Assembly: GCA_030610915.1 (NCBI GenBank)
Contig: JAUWQS010000143.1
Span: 1 to 5,407 of the forward strand
From: Pseudomonadota bacterium
GTDB lineage: Bacteria > Desulfobacterota > Syntrophia > Syntrophales > JADFWA01
Direction of reading: 5' to 3'
DNA: 5,407 bases
In this document: piece by piece, positions 1-5,407 of the stretch
How the letters are laid out: the number at the start of each line of letters is the position of its first letter
How positions within the stretch are numbered: the stretch's first letter is position 1
Notes under the pieces: model-generated
What the model was told of the DNA's origin: nothing
What the model saw: the letters and a program-made list of their open reading frames with translations, nothing else
The model's database searches: none
Position numbers and translations under genes: made by a program

Positions 1-177
1 AGGCCATCTTTAGCCGATCCTCAATCGCAAAATCCTCGAAATAGCACAACTATTCCTCTGCTTTTGTTCAATCGTATCGACTAAATCTAACCTAAATCTG
101 AGCGCCCAACCGTAACACCTATTCCCTGACAGACCCTTAGCGCCTGAACGAAAAATCTCTCATTCTCGGACGGCCTC

Positions 178-468
178 CTATACCATTCTCGACACCGGAA
201 ACTCGAAGACAGCGAATCCCTTGCCTCCAAGTTTACTATGAAGGCTTTTCACCATATCTGTAATATTATCTTCCACAGCATCTTCGACCACCACTGCAAT
301 CGCGTTATTATAACCCGGCCATACCGCGTCGCCGAGCTTGGGGTCAGACCTTTTTCCCTTGCCGAGTACCCGCTCCCACTTGGTGTAACCGGCTACAGAG
401 CGGGTGGCAAGCATCTTCATAACATCTTCGTCAAAATCTGCATCATAAATCATCAAAAGCATCTTCAT
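178..468 (-). CDS. PG0541-like small RND-transporter-associated protein, probable PII-like fold
   Basis: This 96-residue soluble protein has no signal peptide and no membrane segment, so it is probably cytosolic. It begins with a beta-strand-like MKMLLMIYDADFDEDV and continues with a helix. A central polar, Gly/Lys-rich stretch follows (GYTKWERVLGKGKRSDP, about residues 27-43), then a second strand around PGYNNAIAVVVED (about 51-63), a helix (64-80), and a final strand GKGFAVFEFPV (about 83-93). This beta-alpha-beta-beta-alpha-beta pattern with a flexible loop resembles PII-like ferredoxin folds. The sequence resembles proteins encoded directly after RND pump genes and named after Porphyromonas gingivalis PG0541. 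It is the third gene in the same direction after adaptor and pump, but 340 bp of repeats separate it from the pump. The ATG is supported by AGAGGG six bases upstream (475-480). Family assignment is from memory of sequence and context; a role in sensing or regulating the pump is inference. Confidence 0.82.
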   Translation of the reverse strand: MKMLLMIYDADFDEDVMKMLATRSVAGYTKWERVLGKGKRSDPKLGDAVWPGYNNAIAVVVEDAVEDNITDMVKSLHSKLGGKGFAVFEFPVSRMV

Positions 469-490
469 GGGCTGCCCTCTTTCACCTTTT

Positions 491-531
491 TTTGCCTCGT
501 TCCCATGCGGAAGCCGTGGGAACGAGGCAAA
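491..531. repeat. Perfect 15-bp-stem palindromic repeat (CGTTCCCA type)
   Basis: The left arm at 491-505 (TTTGCCTCGTTCCCA) is exactly complementary to the right arm at 517-531, around an 11-base loop (TGCGGAAGCCG) that can itself form three C-G/G-C pairs. In the minus-strand transcript the hairpin ends ten bases before the Shine-Dalgarno of the small gene. No U-tract follows it in that direction (the minus strand continues with A-rich sequence), so it does not look like an intrinsic terminator. It resembles the CGTTCCCA...TGGGAACG intergenic palindromes that are dispersed in many proteobacterial genomes; that likeness is from memory. It could stabilise or structure the leader of the small gene's mRNA. 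Confidence 0.85.
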
Positions 532-568
532 TTTCCAATTTCGTATGAATTTAGCTCTTTAAAAAAAT

Positions 569-634
569 TTGACAGGATTAACGGGATATTCAGGATTAAA
601 ACATCGAATTTTATCCTGTAAATCCTCATCAAAA
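569..634. repeat. Imperfect inverted GACAGGATTAAC-type repeat
   Basis: TTGACAGGATTAACGGGAT at 569-587 faces an inverted, degenerate copy at about 611-633, which reads on the minus strand as TTGATGAGGATTTACAGGAT. The left half also contains a short tandem theme, with GGAT recurring about every ten to twelve bases (AGGATTAAC, GGGATATTC, AGGATTAAA). No open frame with coding character crosses it. A third copy lies at 751-773. It looks like a dispersed intergenic repeat rather than a gene. Confidence 0.7.
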
Positions 635-670
635 TCCCTTACTCTCAGGCTGTGATTATGTTGTTTTTTC

Positions 671-726
671 GTAGGGACGATCCTTGTGATCGCCGTGATT
701 AGGGCGAATACAAGATTCGCCCCTAC
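671..726. repeat. GTAGGGG-type double-hairpin repeat
   Basis: Two arms face each other: GTAGGGACGATCCTTGTGAT... (671-694) and an inverted partner at 702-726 that ends CGCCCCTAC, joined by about seven bases. They match imperfectly, at roughly three quarters of positions. Each arm is also a small palindrome. The right arm has a perfect 8-bp stem GGGCGAAT/ATTCGCCC (702-709 with 715-722, loop ACAAG); the left has a 5-bp stem CGATC/GATCG around CTTGT. A degenerate relative with the same architecture is present at 4194-4250. The structure is REP-like; no transposase is encoded in the window. Confidence 0.78.
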
Positions 727-742
727 CCCTATTTATTGAGCT
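726..742 (+). repeat. TTATTGAGCT module, copy 1
   Basis: CCCCTATTTATTGAGCT follows directly on the double hairpin at 671-726. An exact 17-base inverted copy lies at 4020-4036, and a direct copy with one mismatch lies at 4263-4279. The module sits just after a GTAGGGG hairpin at two of its three positions, so hairpin and module probably spread as one composite unit. Confidence 0.75.
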
Positions 743-750
743 ATTACTTG

Positions 751-773
751 TTTATCCTGTTATCCTGTCAGAA
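751..773 (-). repeat. GACAGGAT-type repeat, additional copy
   Basis: Read on the minus strand this is TTCTGACAGGATAACAGGAT followed by AAA, closely matching the unit at 569-587 (TTGACAGGATTAACGGGAT) in the opposite orientation. An A/T homopolymer flanks each copy on the corresponding side (562-567 and 774-780). With the pair at 569-634 this makes three copies within about 200 bp. Confidence 0.7.
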
Positions 774-800
774 TTTTTTTATCAAAGGGCTAAAGTGTTA

Positions 801-841
801 CCCAATTTCTAATTTCCAATTTCAACGTTCAGTGAACGCTT
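801..841. repeat. Palindromic repeat overlapping the pump gene's 3' end
   Basis: The segment combines an AATTTCYAATTTCCAATTTC-like A/T-rich part (803-824) with the palindrome CGTTCAGTGAACG (826-838, 6-bp arms around one base). Bases 818-841 are a perfect 24-base inverted match to 4072-4095 in the gap on the other side of the pump gene. Because the repeat overlaps the coding sequence, it supplies the pump's last nine codons and its TAG stop (809-811). Related A/T-rich pieces occur at 528-543 and 4168-4193. Confidence 0.85.
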
Positions 842-3800
842 CTCTTCTTTCCTTTTTTCAAACATGTAATAGACAGTGGGAATCAGGATTAAAGTAACCA
901 GGGTGGATACTGAAAGCCCCGAGATAATGGTTATCCCCAGGGCATTCCATATCTCTGCGCCGACGCTCCTCGAAAGGGCCATGGGAAGCATGGCAAAAAT
1001 GGTGGTCAGAGTAGTCATAAGAATGGGCCTCAGCCGGTTTCTGCCGGCATGGGTAACCGCCTCAAAAACCGGCTCCCCCCTTTTCTGAAGGAGATGGGTG
1101 TAGTCGAGAAGGACAATGGCATTCTTCACCACGATCCCCTCTAACATAATAATCCCCATAAAGGTAAAAATATCGAGTGAAATCCCTCCAAAGTAAAAGG
1201 CATAGAAGACGCCGCTGGCTGCAAAGGGAACGGAAAACATGATGATGAGCGGATCTCTGAAATTCCCATAAAGAGACGCCAGCGTCATGTAGACGAGGAT
1301 TATGCCCAAAAGAAGCAACATGCCAAGGTCGCGAAACGCCTTTTGCTGCTCTTCTACATCTGCCCCAAAGCTGATGGAAATACCTTCGGGGATCCCCATT
1401 TTTTTTAGTTCGGTCTTGATATCGGCGGTCACATCACCAAGAGGACGTCCAAAGGTATCGGCTTCAACCTTGACGATCTTTTGCCGGTTCTTTCTCTGTA
1501 TCTCAATGGGACCCTCTCCATCTACGATTCTTGCCACATTCTTCAGCCTTATCATCCTCCCGTCAGGGGTAAAGACAGGAATGAGAGGCAATGTATCCAG
1601 CCTGTTCTTGTCTTCCTCCCGGAACCGGGTGAATATGTCATAGTCATCGCCTGCATCACGAAACTCCGTTGCCTCCATTCCATAAAAGTAGTTGCGAACA
1701 GTCCCGGCTATGGCAGCGACACTCAACCCGAGTGACGAGGCCTTGGCCCTGTCGATCTCCACCCACAGCTCCGGTCTGGTATCCTTCTGGCTGAGCGCCA
1801 CATCCATCGCGCCCGGGATCGTTTTCACAACCTTCGCCAGTCTCCTGGCAAATGCAATGTCGGCATCTAAATCCGCCCCAAGCACCTCCACGGAGACAGG
1901 CTTGCCTGCGCCCATCATCATCGATTTAACAGGGCTGGTGGAGGTAACCTGGAGCCGGCAAACACCTGGAATCTCCGCTATTCTTTCCCGCAATAGATTG
2001 GCAATCTCCTTTGCGCTTCGATCCCTTTTATCCCTGTCGACCAGCTTAAACCCGATTTCGCCCACATTTGGCCCCTCATCAAAGCCGAGCGCCACGCCCA
2101 TTCCTTCTTCACTCTCGCCGTCAAATGCATATGAGTTTCTGTATTCTTCAGGTTTTACAATTTCATCCATTATCTTCAGTATCCGTTCAATGGTTCGATT
2201 GGTCTCTTCTATGCGGGTCCCCTCCTGAAGTCGAAATTTGATATCCACATCACCGGAATCCGGCTCAGGCACAAAGGCGGTTGATAAAAATGGAATCAGG
2301 GAAAGACTGCTTGCAAATACCGCCACAGCGAGGAGAATGACCGTCTTTCTGTGGCCCAACGACCAGCCAAGAAGCCTGTCGTATCCACCTTCCACCATCT
2401 CAAATCCTTTTTCACTCCCGACCTGCCACCTGGCCTTTGCGGTTTCATGCGCCGGCGTAACCCATTTGGAGGAGAGCATGGGCACCATGGAAAGGGCGGT
2501 AAAGAGGGATGCCAGAAGCGTTACCGAAATGACAACTGAGAGTTGTTTAAACATAATGCCGGTAAGACCGGTGATAAAGACCAACGGGACAAAAACCGCC
2601 ACTATGGTCAGAGTGGATGCAGTAACGGCCAGACCCATCTCACCGGAACCGGAGATGGCGCTGGCCCTGACCCTTCCTCCACGCTCTATATGATGGACAA
2701 TATTTTCCAGGACAACAATGCCGTTATCCACGACCATCCCGGATGCGACAATAAGAGATATAAGTGAGATTGTGTTGATCGTATATCCAAAGATGTAAAG
2801 GAATATAAAGGAAATAATGAGCGAAAAAGGGATGGTTAGTGAGATGATAACGGCGGTTCGGATACTCCTTAAAAATGCAACTGTGACCAGGACAACAAAG
2901 AATATGCCCCATAGAAGGGTATTACGCAGATTCTTAATGGCCAGCAGGATATATTCCGCCGTGTCAAAGGGGATTTCTATCTTAACATCGGAAGGGAGTC
3001 CCTTCTGTATCTCGGCCAGCCTTTTCTTCACCTTATGAACCACTGCAACCGTGTTTTTCCCGGTCTGTTTTTGAAGCAAAAGCAGCACAGCCTTTTTCCC
3101 ATCTCCCCAGGCGTTCAGGTCTTCAGGTTCATAAGCATCCTGCACATCCGCTACATCACGTAAATAGACAGGTCTTTCATCATAGTATCCTATAATGGTA
3201 TCCCTGATCTCTCCCATTCCCTTATAGCGTGCGGGAACACGCACAAAATAATCTCCGTATCCGGATTTGATGCTCCCTGCCGGGACATTCATGTTCTCCC
3301 TGTCAAGGACATGATTGACCTGCTGCATGGATAGATTGAATCCCTCCAGCTTTTTCATATCGAAGTAAACATTTATGCGTCTTCTCAACCCGCCATAGTC
3401 CACAATTGCGCCAACGCCGGGCACTCTCTTTAATTCGTCGGATATCTTCTTGTCCACAATATGATAAAGTCTCGGCCAGGTCAGCTCCCCCGATATGGTA
3501 ATAGCCATAATCGGCATTGTGGCGCTGCTGAATTTGAAGAGCATGGGAGGATCAACATCGTCAGGAAGATCTCTTTTTGTCAGTTCCAGCTTGTCCCGTA
3601 CATCATTTGTGGCAACATCCAGGTTGGTTCCCCAGTCAAACTTGCAGGAGATGACAGACAGGTTGTCCAGGGACTTTGAGGTAAGAGTGTCAAGATTGTT
3701 CACGGAATTTACCTGGTTCTCAATGATCTCCGTCACCTCCGTCTCCACATCCGAGGCGCTTGCCCCGGGCCAGGCGGTAAGGATAGAAACCACAGGCGGT

Positions 3801-3922
3801 TCAATCTCCGGCAGGAGGTCAACATTCAATTTGGTAAGAGAAACTATCCCGAGGAGGATGAGTGCGCAAAAGAGCATCAGGGCGGCAACCGGCTGCTTTA
3901 CTGAAAATTCAGGAATATTCAC
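809..3922 (-). CDS. RND efflux pump, HAE1/AcrB-type inner-membrane transporter
   Basis: This 1037-residue protein is full length for the hydrophobe/amphiphile RND family. It is expected to be a trimeric inner-membrane proton antiporter exporting drugs, lipophilic compounds or similar substrates through an adaptor and outer-membrane channel. TM1 lies at about 12-29. The first periplasmic loop (about 30-335) starts with the typical LNVDLLPEIEPPVVSI and WPGAS. TM2-6 span about 336-482, TM7 is near 527-546, the second periplasmic loop covers about 547-865 (FVPEPDSGDVDI near its start), and TM8-12 span about 866-1020. The proton-relay region shows VVDNGIVVLEN in TM4 (D399, N400) and VVKNAIVLLD in TM10 (K933, equivalent to AcrB K940). 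AcrB has two Asp here (D407, D408); the second is Asn. The signature GRNRLRPILMTTLTTI is at 960-975. The start is GTG, fixed by AGGAGGA eight bases upstream and an in-frame TAA directly before it. Residues 1029-1037 come from a repeat. Substrate cannot be read from sequence. Confidence 0.97.
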   Translation of the reverse strand: MNIPEFSVKQPVAALMLFCALILLGIVSLTKLNVDLLPEIEPPVVSILTAWPGASASDVETEVTEIIENQVNSVNNLDTLTSKSLDNLSVISCKFDWGTNLDVATNDVRDKLELTKRDLPDDVDPPMLFKFSSATMPIMAITISGELTWPRLYHIVDKKISDELKRVPGVGAIVDYGGLRRRINVYFDMKKLEGFNLSMQQVNHVLDRENMNVPAGSIKSGYGDYFVRVPARYKGMGEIRDTIIGYYDERPVYLRDVADVQDAYEPEDLNAWGDGKKAVLLLLQKQTGKNTVAVVHKVKKRLAEIQKGLPSDVKIEIPFDTAEYILLAIKNLRNTLLWGIFFVVLVTVAFLRSIRTAVIISLTIPFSLIISFIFLYIFGYTINTISLISLIVASGMVVDNGIVVLENIVHHIERGGRVRASAISGSGEMGLAVTASTLTIVAVFVPLVFITGLTGIMFKQLSVVISVTLLASLFTALSMVPMLSSKWVTPAHETAKARWQVGSEKGFEMVEGGYDRLLGWSLGHRKTVILLAVAVFASSLSLIPFLSTAFVPEPDSGDVDIKFRLQEGTRIEETNRTIERILKIMDEIVKPEEYRNSYAFDGESEEGMGVALGFDEGPNVGEIGFKLVDRDKRDRSAKEIANLLRERIAEIPGVCRLQVTSTSPVKSMMMGAGKPVSVEVLGADLDADIAFARRLAKVVKTIPGAMDVALSQKDTRPELWVEIDRAKASSLGLSVAAIAGTVRNYFYGMEATEFRDAGDDYDIFTRFREEDKNRLDTLPLIPVFTPDGRMIRLKNVARIVDGEGPIEIQRKNRQKIVKVEADTFGRPLGDVTADIKTELKKMGIPEGISISFGADVEEQQKAFRDLGMLLLLGIILVYMTLASLYGNFRDPLIIMFSVPFAASGVFYAFYFGGISLDIFTFMGIIMLEGIVVKNAIVLLDYTHLLQKRGEPVFEAVTHAGRNRLRPILMTTLTTIFAMLPMALSRSVGAEIWNALGITIISGLSVSTLVTLILIPTVYYMFEKRKEEKRSLNVEIGN

Positions 3923-3930
3923 TTACGAAT

Positions 3931-3937
3931 TCCTCCT
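3931..3937 (-). promoter_or_regulatory. Strong Shine-Dalgarno that fixes the GTG start of the pump
   Basis: On the minus strand AGGAGGA is followed by eight bases (ATTCGTAA) and then GTG at 3922-3920. The TAA inside this spacer (3925-3923) is in frame and directly precedes GTG, so no upstream start in this frame is possible. The next residues (NIPEFSVKQPVA) match the usual RND N-terminus just before TM1. Confidence 0.88.
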
Positions 3938-3950
3938 GCTGCCTGATTTT

Positions 3951-3981
3951 GTGACTACTCAGGTTCATTGTAACTATTCAG
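3951..3981. repeat. Short direct repeat ahead of the pump gene
   Basis: GTGACTACTCAG (3951-3962) and GTAACTATTCAG (3970-3981) match at 10 of 12 positions and start 19 bases apart, close to two helical turns. They lie between the pump's Shine-Dalgarno and the edge of the MITE-like block. A direct repeat of this spacing could be an operator, or it may be another repeat fragment. The sequence does not decide. Confidence 0.45.
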
Positions 3982-4071
3982 CCACCGATCTACGCGGATT
4001 ATCACCAATATTTTGTATCAGCTCAATAAATAGGGGATTACATTTTTGAAATGTTGGTCTTGATCCATGAT

Positions 4072-4193
4072 AAGCGTTCACTGAACGTTGAAATTAGAAA
4101 ATAGGAATTGGAAATTTGGCCTTCATGCTTTTGTACCGTCAACTCGTAAACTCGTTTCATCGCTCACAAATTTCTACTTTCCAATTTCAAGTT
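4072..4193. repeat. Inner inverted repeat pair with CGTTCACTGAACG palindrome
   Basis: The left part contains the palindrome CGTTCACTGAACG (4075-4087) followed by TTGAAATT and A/T-rich sequence to about 4117. The segment 4168-4193 is an imperfect inverted copy of 4084-4109, agreeing at roughly 21 of 25 positions, but it lacks the palindrome. Bases 4072-4095 are identical, in inverted orientation, to 818-841 at the end of the pump gene. The spacer (about 4118-4167) shows no gene. Confidence 0.72.
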
Positions 4194-4250
4194 GTAGGGG
4201 CAATCCTATGTGATTGCCCTGAATGGCTACCATCCATGATCACTCCTACA
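4194..4250. repeat. GTAGGGG-type double hairpin, degenerate copy
   Basis: GTAGGGGCAATC begins a unit with a perfect 8-bp stem, GGGCAATC (4198-4205) with GATTGCCC (4212-4219), around the loop CTATGT. A decayed inverted partner follows and ends CACTCCTAC at 4242-4250. The organisation equals that of 671-726, and the TTATTGAGCT module again follows shortly after (4263-4279). No coding potential is evident. Confidence 0.7.
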
Positions 4251-4330
4251 TGCCTGGATTTGCCCTTATTTATTGAGCTGATACATTTAAACCTATCTGC
4301 GTTCATCTGTGTGAATCTGCGGCTAAGGAA

Positions 4331-5407
4331 TTATCCGATTTTCACAACGACAAGGGCACCATCCTTCAGCCTGTTCTGCCCCTTTACAACCACCTGCTCG
4401 CCTTCTGTAAGCCCATCTGTTATCTCCACATAATTCCCCTGGCCTGTGCCGATCTTTACGTTCTTTAGAACAGCCCTGCCATCCTCCACCACATACACAT
4501 AGTAACTGCCGGTCCCCGGAAGCCTGTTCAGGGCATCCCTGTCAATTACAACGCCCTTCCTTTTCCCTAAAAACAGTTTAACATGGGCAAACATCCCGGA
4601 ACGAAGGAGCCTTTCCCTGTTCAGGATATGAACTTCAATCTCTCCCGTTCGGGTCGCCGGGTCGAGAGTCGGATTTATAATGGATACACCACCCTTAAAG
4701 ATCTTGTCCGGAAAGGAGTCAACCTTAATTTCGACCTCCATCCCCTTTTTGATATGAGGAAAATCCTTCTCTGTAACTGTGGTAATTAGCTTCAGTTCTT
4801 TCTCAGAGGAGATTCGAATAATAGGTTGGCCAACGGATGACATGGCCCCCCTGTCAACATAGCGGGCAGATACATATCCGCTGATCGGGGCATAGATATT
4901 GTGATCCCTAAACAGGATTGTAATCTGCTGCAGCGCTGCTTGTGCCCTTCTTATCTGCGCCTTTGCGGATTTTCTCTCGGCCTTTATGTGGTCCAACTTC
5001 TGTCTTGCCAGGGCATTCTCCCTGTAGAGGTTCTCGAGGCGAACATAATCTTTCTCTATTACTTCCAGCCTGGCCTGTGCCAGCTCGAGGGCGGCTTCTG
5101 CCTCATCGACCTGCGCCCTGATTGTTTTATCCTCGAGGGTTGCGACAAGATCTCCACTTTTTACAAAGTCCCCCTTCTCTACCAGGAGTTTCTCGATAAT
5201 CTTACCAGGCACCTTGGGATAGACATTGACCTCGATCATCGGCCGGATATCACCTGTCTGATCCAGAACATGCTGAATACTTATTATCTTTGACTCGGCA
5301 ACCTGAACAGGAATTTTCTCTATCTTTTCACCATCAACCTTTTTTTGACCAATAAATTGAAGATAATTAAAGAGGGTAAATCCCGCAAAGGCAAGAATAA
5401 ACAGAAC
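4331..5407 (-). CDS. RND efflux membrane fusion (periplasmic adaptor) protein, 5' end cut by window
   Basis: The frame is open from the window edge to the TAA at 4333-4331, giving 358 visible residues; the start lies beyond 5407. The adaptor should link the RND pump to an outer-membrane channel in the periplasm. The first visible residues VLFILAFAGFTLFNYLQFIG form an N-terminal membrane anchor or signal segment. There follows a first lipoyl-like half (VPGKIIEKLLVEKGDFVKSG, about 66-85), a charged coiled-coil hairpin (about 97-162), a second lipoyl half (IYAPISGYVSARYVDRGAM, about 171-189), a beta-barrel with NPTLDPATRTGEIEV (about 245-259) and RSGMFAHVKL (about 269-278), and a membrane-proximal domain ending VVVKIG. 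An internal ATG at 5239 is not the true start: it lies after the anchor and would remove it. The gene precedes the pump in the same direction, but 408 bp of repeats intervene. Confidence 0.95.
   Translation of the reverse strand, partial: VLFILAFAGFTLFNYLQFIGQKKVDGEKIEKIPVQVAESKIISIQHVLDQTGDIRPMIEVNVYPKVPGKIIEKLLVEKGDFVKSGDLVATLEDKTIRAQVDEAEAALELAQARLEVIEKDYVRLENLYRENALARQKLDHIKAERKSAKAQIRRAQAALQQITILFRDHNIYAPISGYVSARYVDRGAMSSVGQPIIRISSEKELKLITTVTEKDFPHIKKGMEVEIKVDSFPDKIFKGGVSIINPTLDPATRTGEIEVHILNRERLLRSGMFAHVKLFLGKRKGVVIDRDALNRLPGTGSYYVYVVEDGRAVLKNVKIGTGQGNYVEITDGLTEGEQVVVKGQNRLKDGALVVVKIG

Larger units (their letters stand above)
3979..4325. mobile_element. MITE-like block with ~60-bp imperfect terminal inverted repeats, no ORF of its own
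   Basis: The left end (3979-4036) and the right end (4325-4263 read on the minus strand) share order and sequence. Both begin with a CAGCC/TAGCC motif, then a GAT-rich ATCTGCGT-type stretch with several gaps and mismatches, and finish with GTATCAGCTCAATAAATA, identical for 18 bases. The innermost 22 bases (4015-4036 versus 4263-4284) differ at one position. The interior holds the inverted pair at 4072-4109 / 4168-4193 and a GTAGGGG hairpin. It encodes no transposase and I found no target-site duplication, so an assembly of dispersed repeats is the main alternative. The block fills the gap between adaptor and pump, ending five bases from the adaptor stop codon. Confidence 0.6.

Noticed and set aside
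1..177. Possible gene or terminator downstream of the small gene, including a minus-strand frame open for about 48 codons that ends in TAA at 10-12 and an 8-codon ATG frame behind GGAGG.
   Set aside because: The 48-codon frame has no ATG start and no recognisable protein character, and the 8-codon frame is too short to support. No stem followed by a U-tract is visible in the minus direction. CTAAATCT occurs twice 11 bases apart (81-88, 92-99) but is too short to interpret.
491..531. Intrinsic terminator between pump and small gene.
   Set aside because: The stem is strong, but no T-run follows it on the minus strand. The T-run at 487-493 is on the wrong side for the plus direction as well.
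238..621. 127-codon plus-strand open frame across the small gene and the repeats.
   Set aside because: It is antisense to the PG0541-like gene and its second half translates dispersed repeats, so it is not a credible protein.
671..726. CRISPR-like array or tRNA in the repeat-rich gap.
   Set aside because: The repeats are different families with irregular spacing and mixed orientation, without unique equal-length spacers. No cloverleaf arms or anticodon arrangement could be found.
1692..2228. 178-codon plus-strand open frame inside the pump gene.
   Set aside because: It is an antisense shadow of the RND periplasmic domain, Ser-rich and without family resemblance.
3495..4049. 184-codon plus-strand open frame over the 5' part of the pump gene.
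   Set aside because: It lies antisense to a strongly conserved RND coding region. Its translation is low-complexity Ser/Arg-rich and it has no recognisable domain.
4331..5239. Adaptor gene starting at the internal ATG at 5239.
   Set aside because: The frame continues open upstream to the window edge and encodes a membrane anchor and the typical strand before the lipoyl half. The ATG start would delete these, so the gene is treated as partial.

Overview
The window carries most of a tripartite RND-type efflux operon, read right to left on the minus strand. The order is membrane fusion (periplasmic adaptor) protein (5407-4331, its N-terminus cut by the window edge), HAE1-type inner-membrane RND pump (3922-809, complete, GTG start), then a 96-residue protein (468-178) that resembles the small 'PG0541-like' proteins often found beside RND pumps. 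No outer-membrane TolC-like factor is visible; if present it should lie beyond position 5407 or elsewhere in the genome.

The organism is a diderm (Gram-negative) bacterium, because an adaptor plus an RND pump requires a periplasm. Base composition is moderate. The intergenic repeats (GTAGGGG-type hairpins, GACAGGAT-type repeats, ATCTGCGT-type repeats, CGTTCCCA hairpins) remind me of intergenic repeats in Desulfobacterota (former Deltaproteobacteria) and similar environmental genomes. That placement is inference from memory, not something the window proves.

Layout. 1-177: downstream of the small gene; no recognisable gene and no clear terminator. 178-468: PG0541-like gene. 469-808: a 340-bp gene-free stretch made almost wholly of short palindromic repeats: a perfect 15-bp-stem hairpin (491-531), GACAGGAT repeats (569-634 and 751-773), a double hairpin (671-726), a TTATTGAGCT module (726-742) and a palindromic repeat (801-841) that runs into the end of the pump gene. 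809-3922: RND pump. 3923-4330: a 408-bp gap between pump and adaptor, where a few tens of bases or an overlap would be usual. It holds an approximately 347-bp MITE-like block with imperfect terminal inverted repeats of about 60 bp (3979-4325), itself built from the same repeat modules. 4331-5407: adaptor.

How the genes work together: the adaptor is anchored in the inner membrane and bridges the pump to an outer-membrane channel; the pump uses proton motive force to expel substrates taken from the periplasm or outer leaflet. The small cytosolic protein probably has a PII/ferredoxin-like fold and may act as an accessory or regulatory factor, but its function is unknown to me. The coding content is ordinary. 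The more unusual part is how repeats have colonised both gaps of the operon, including one that supplies the last nine codons and stop codon of the pump gene. I see no convincing evidence of a wholly new system.
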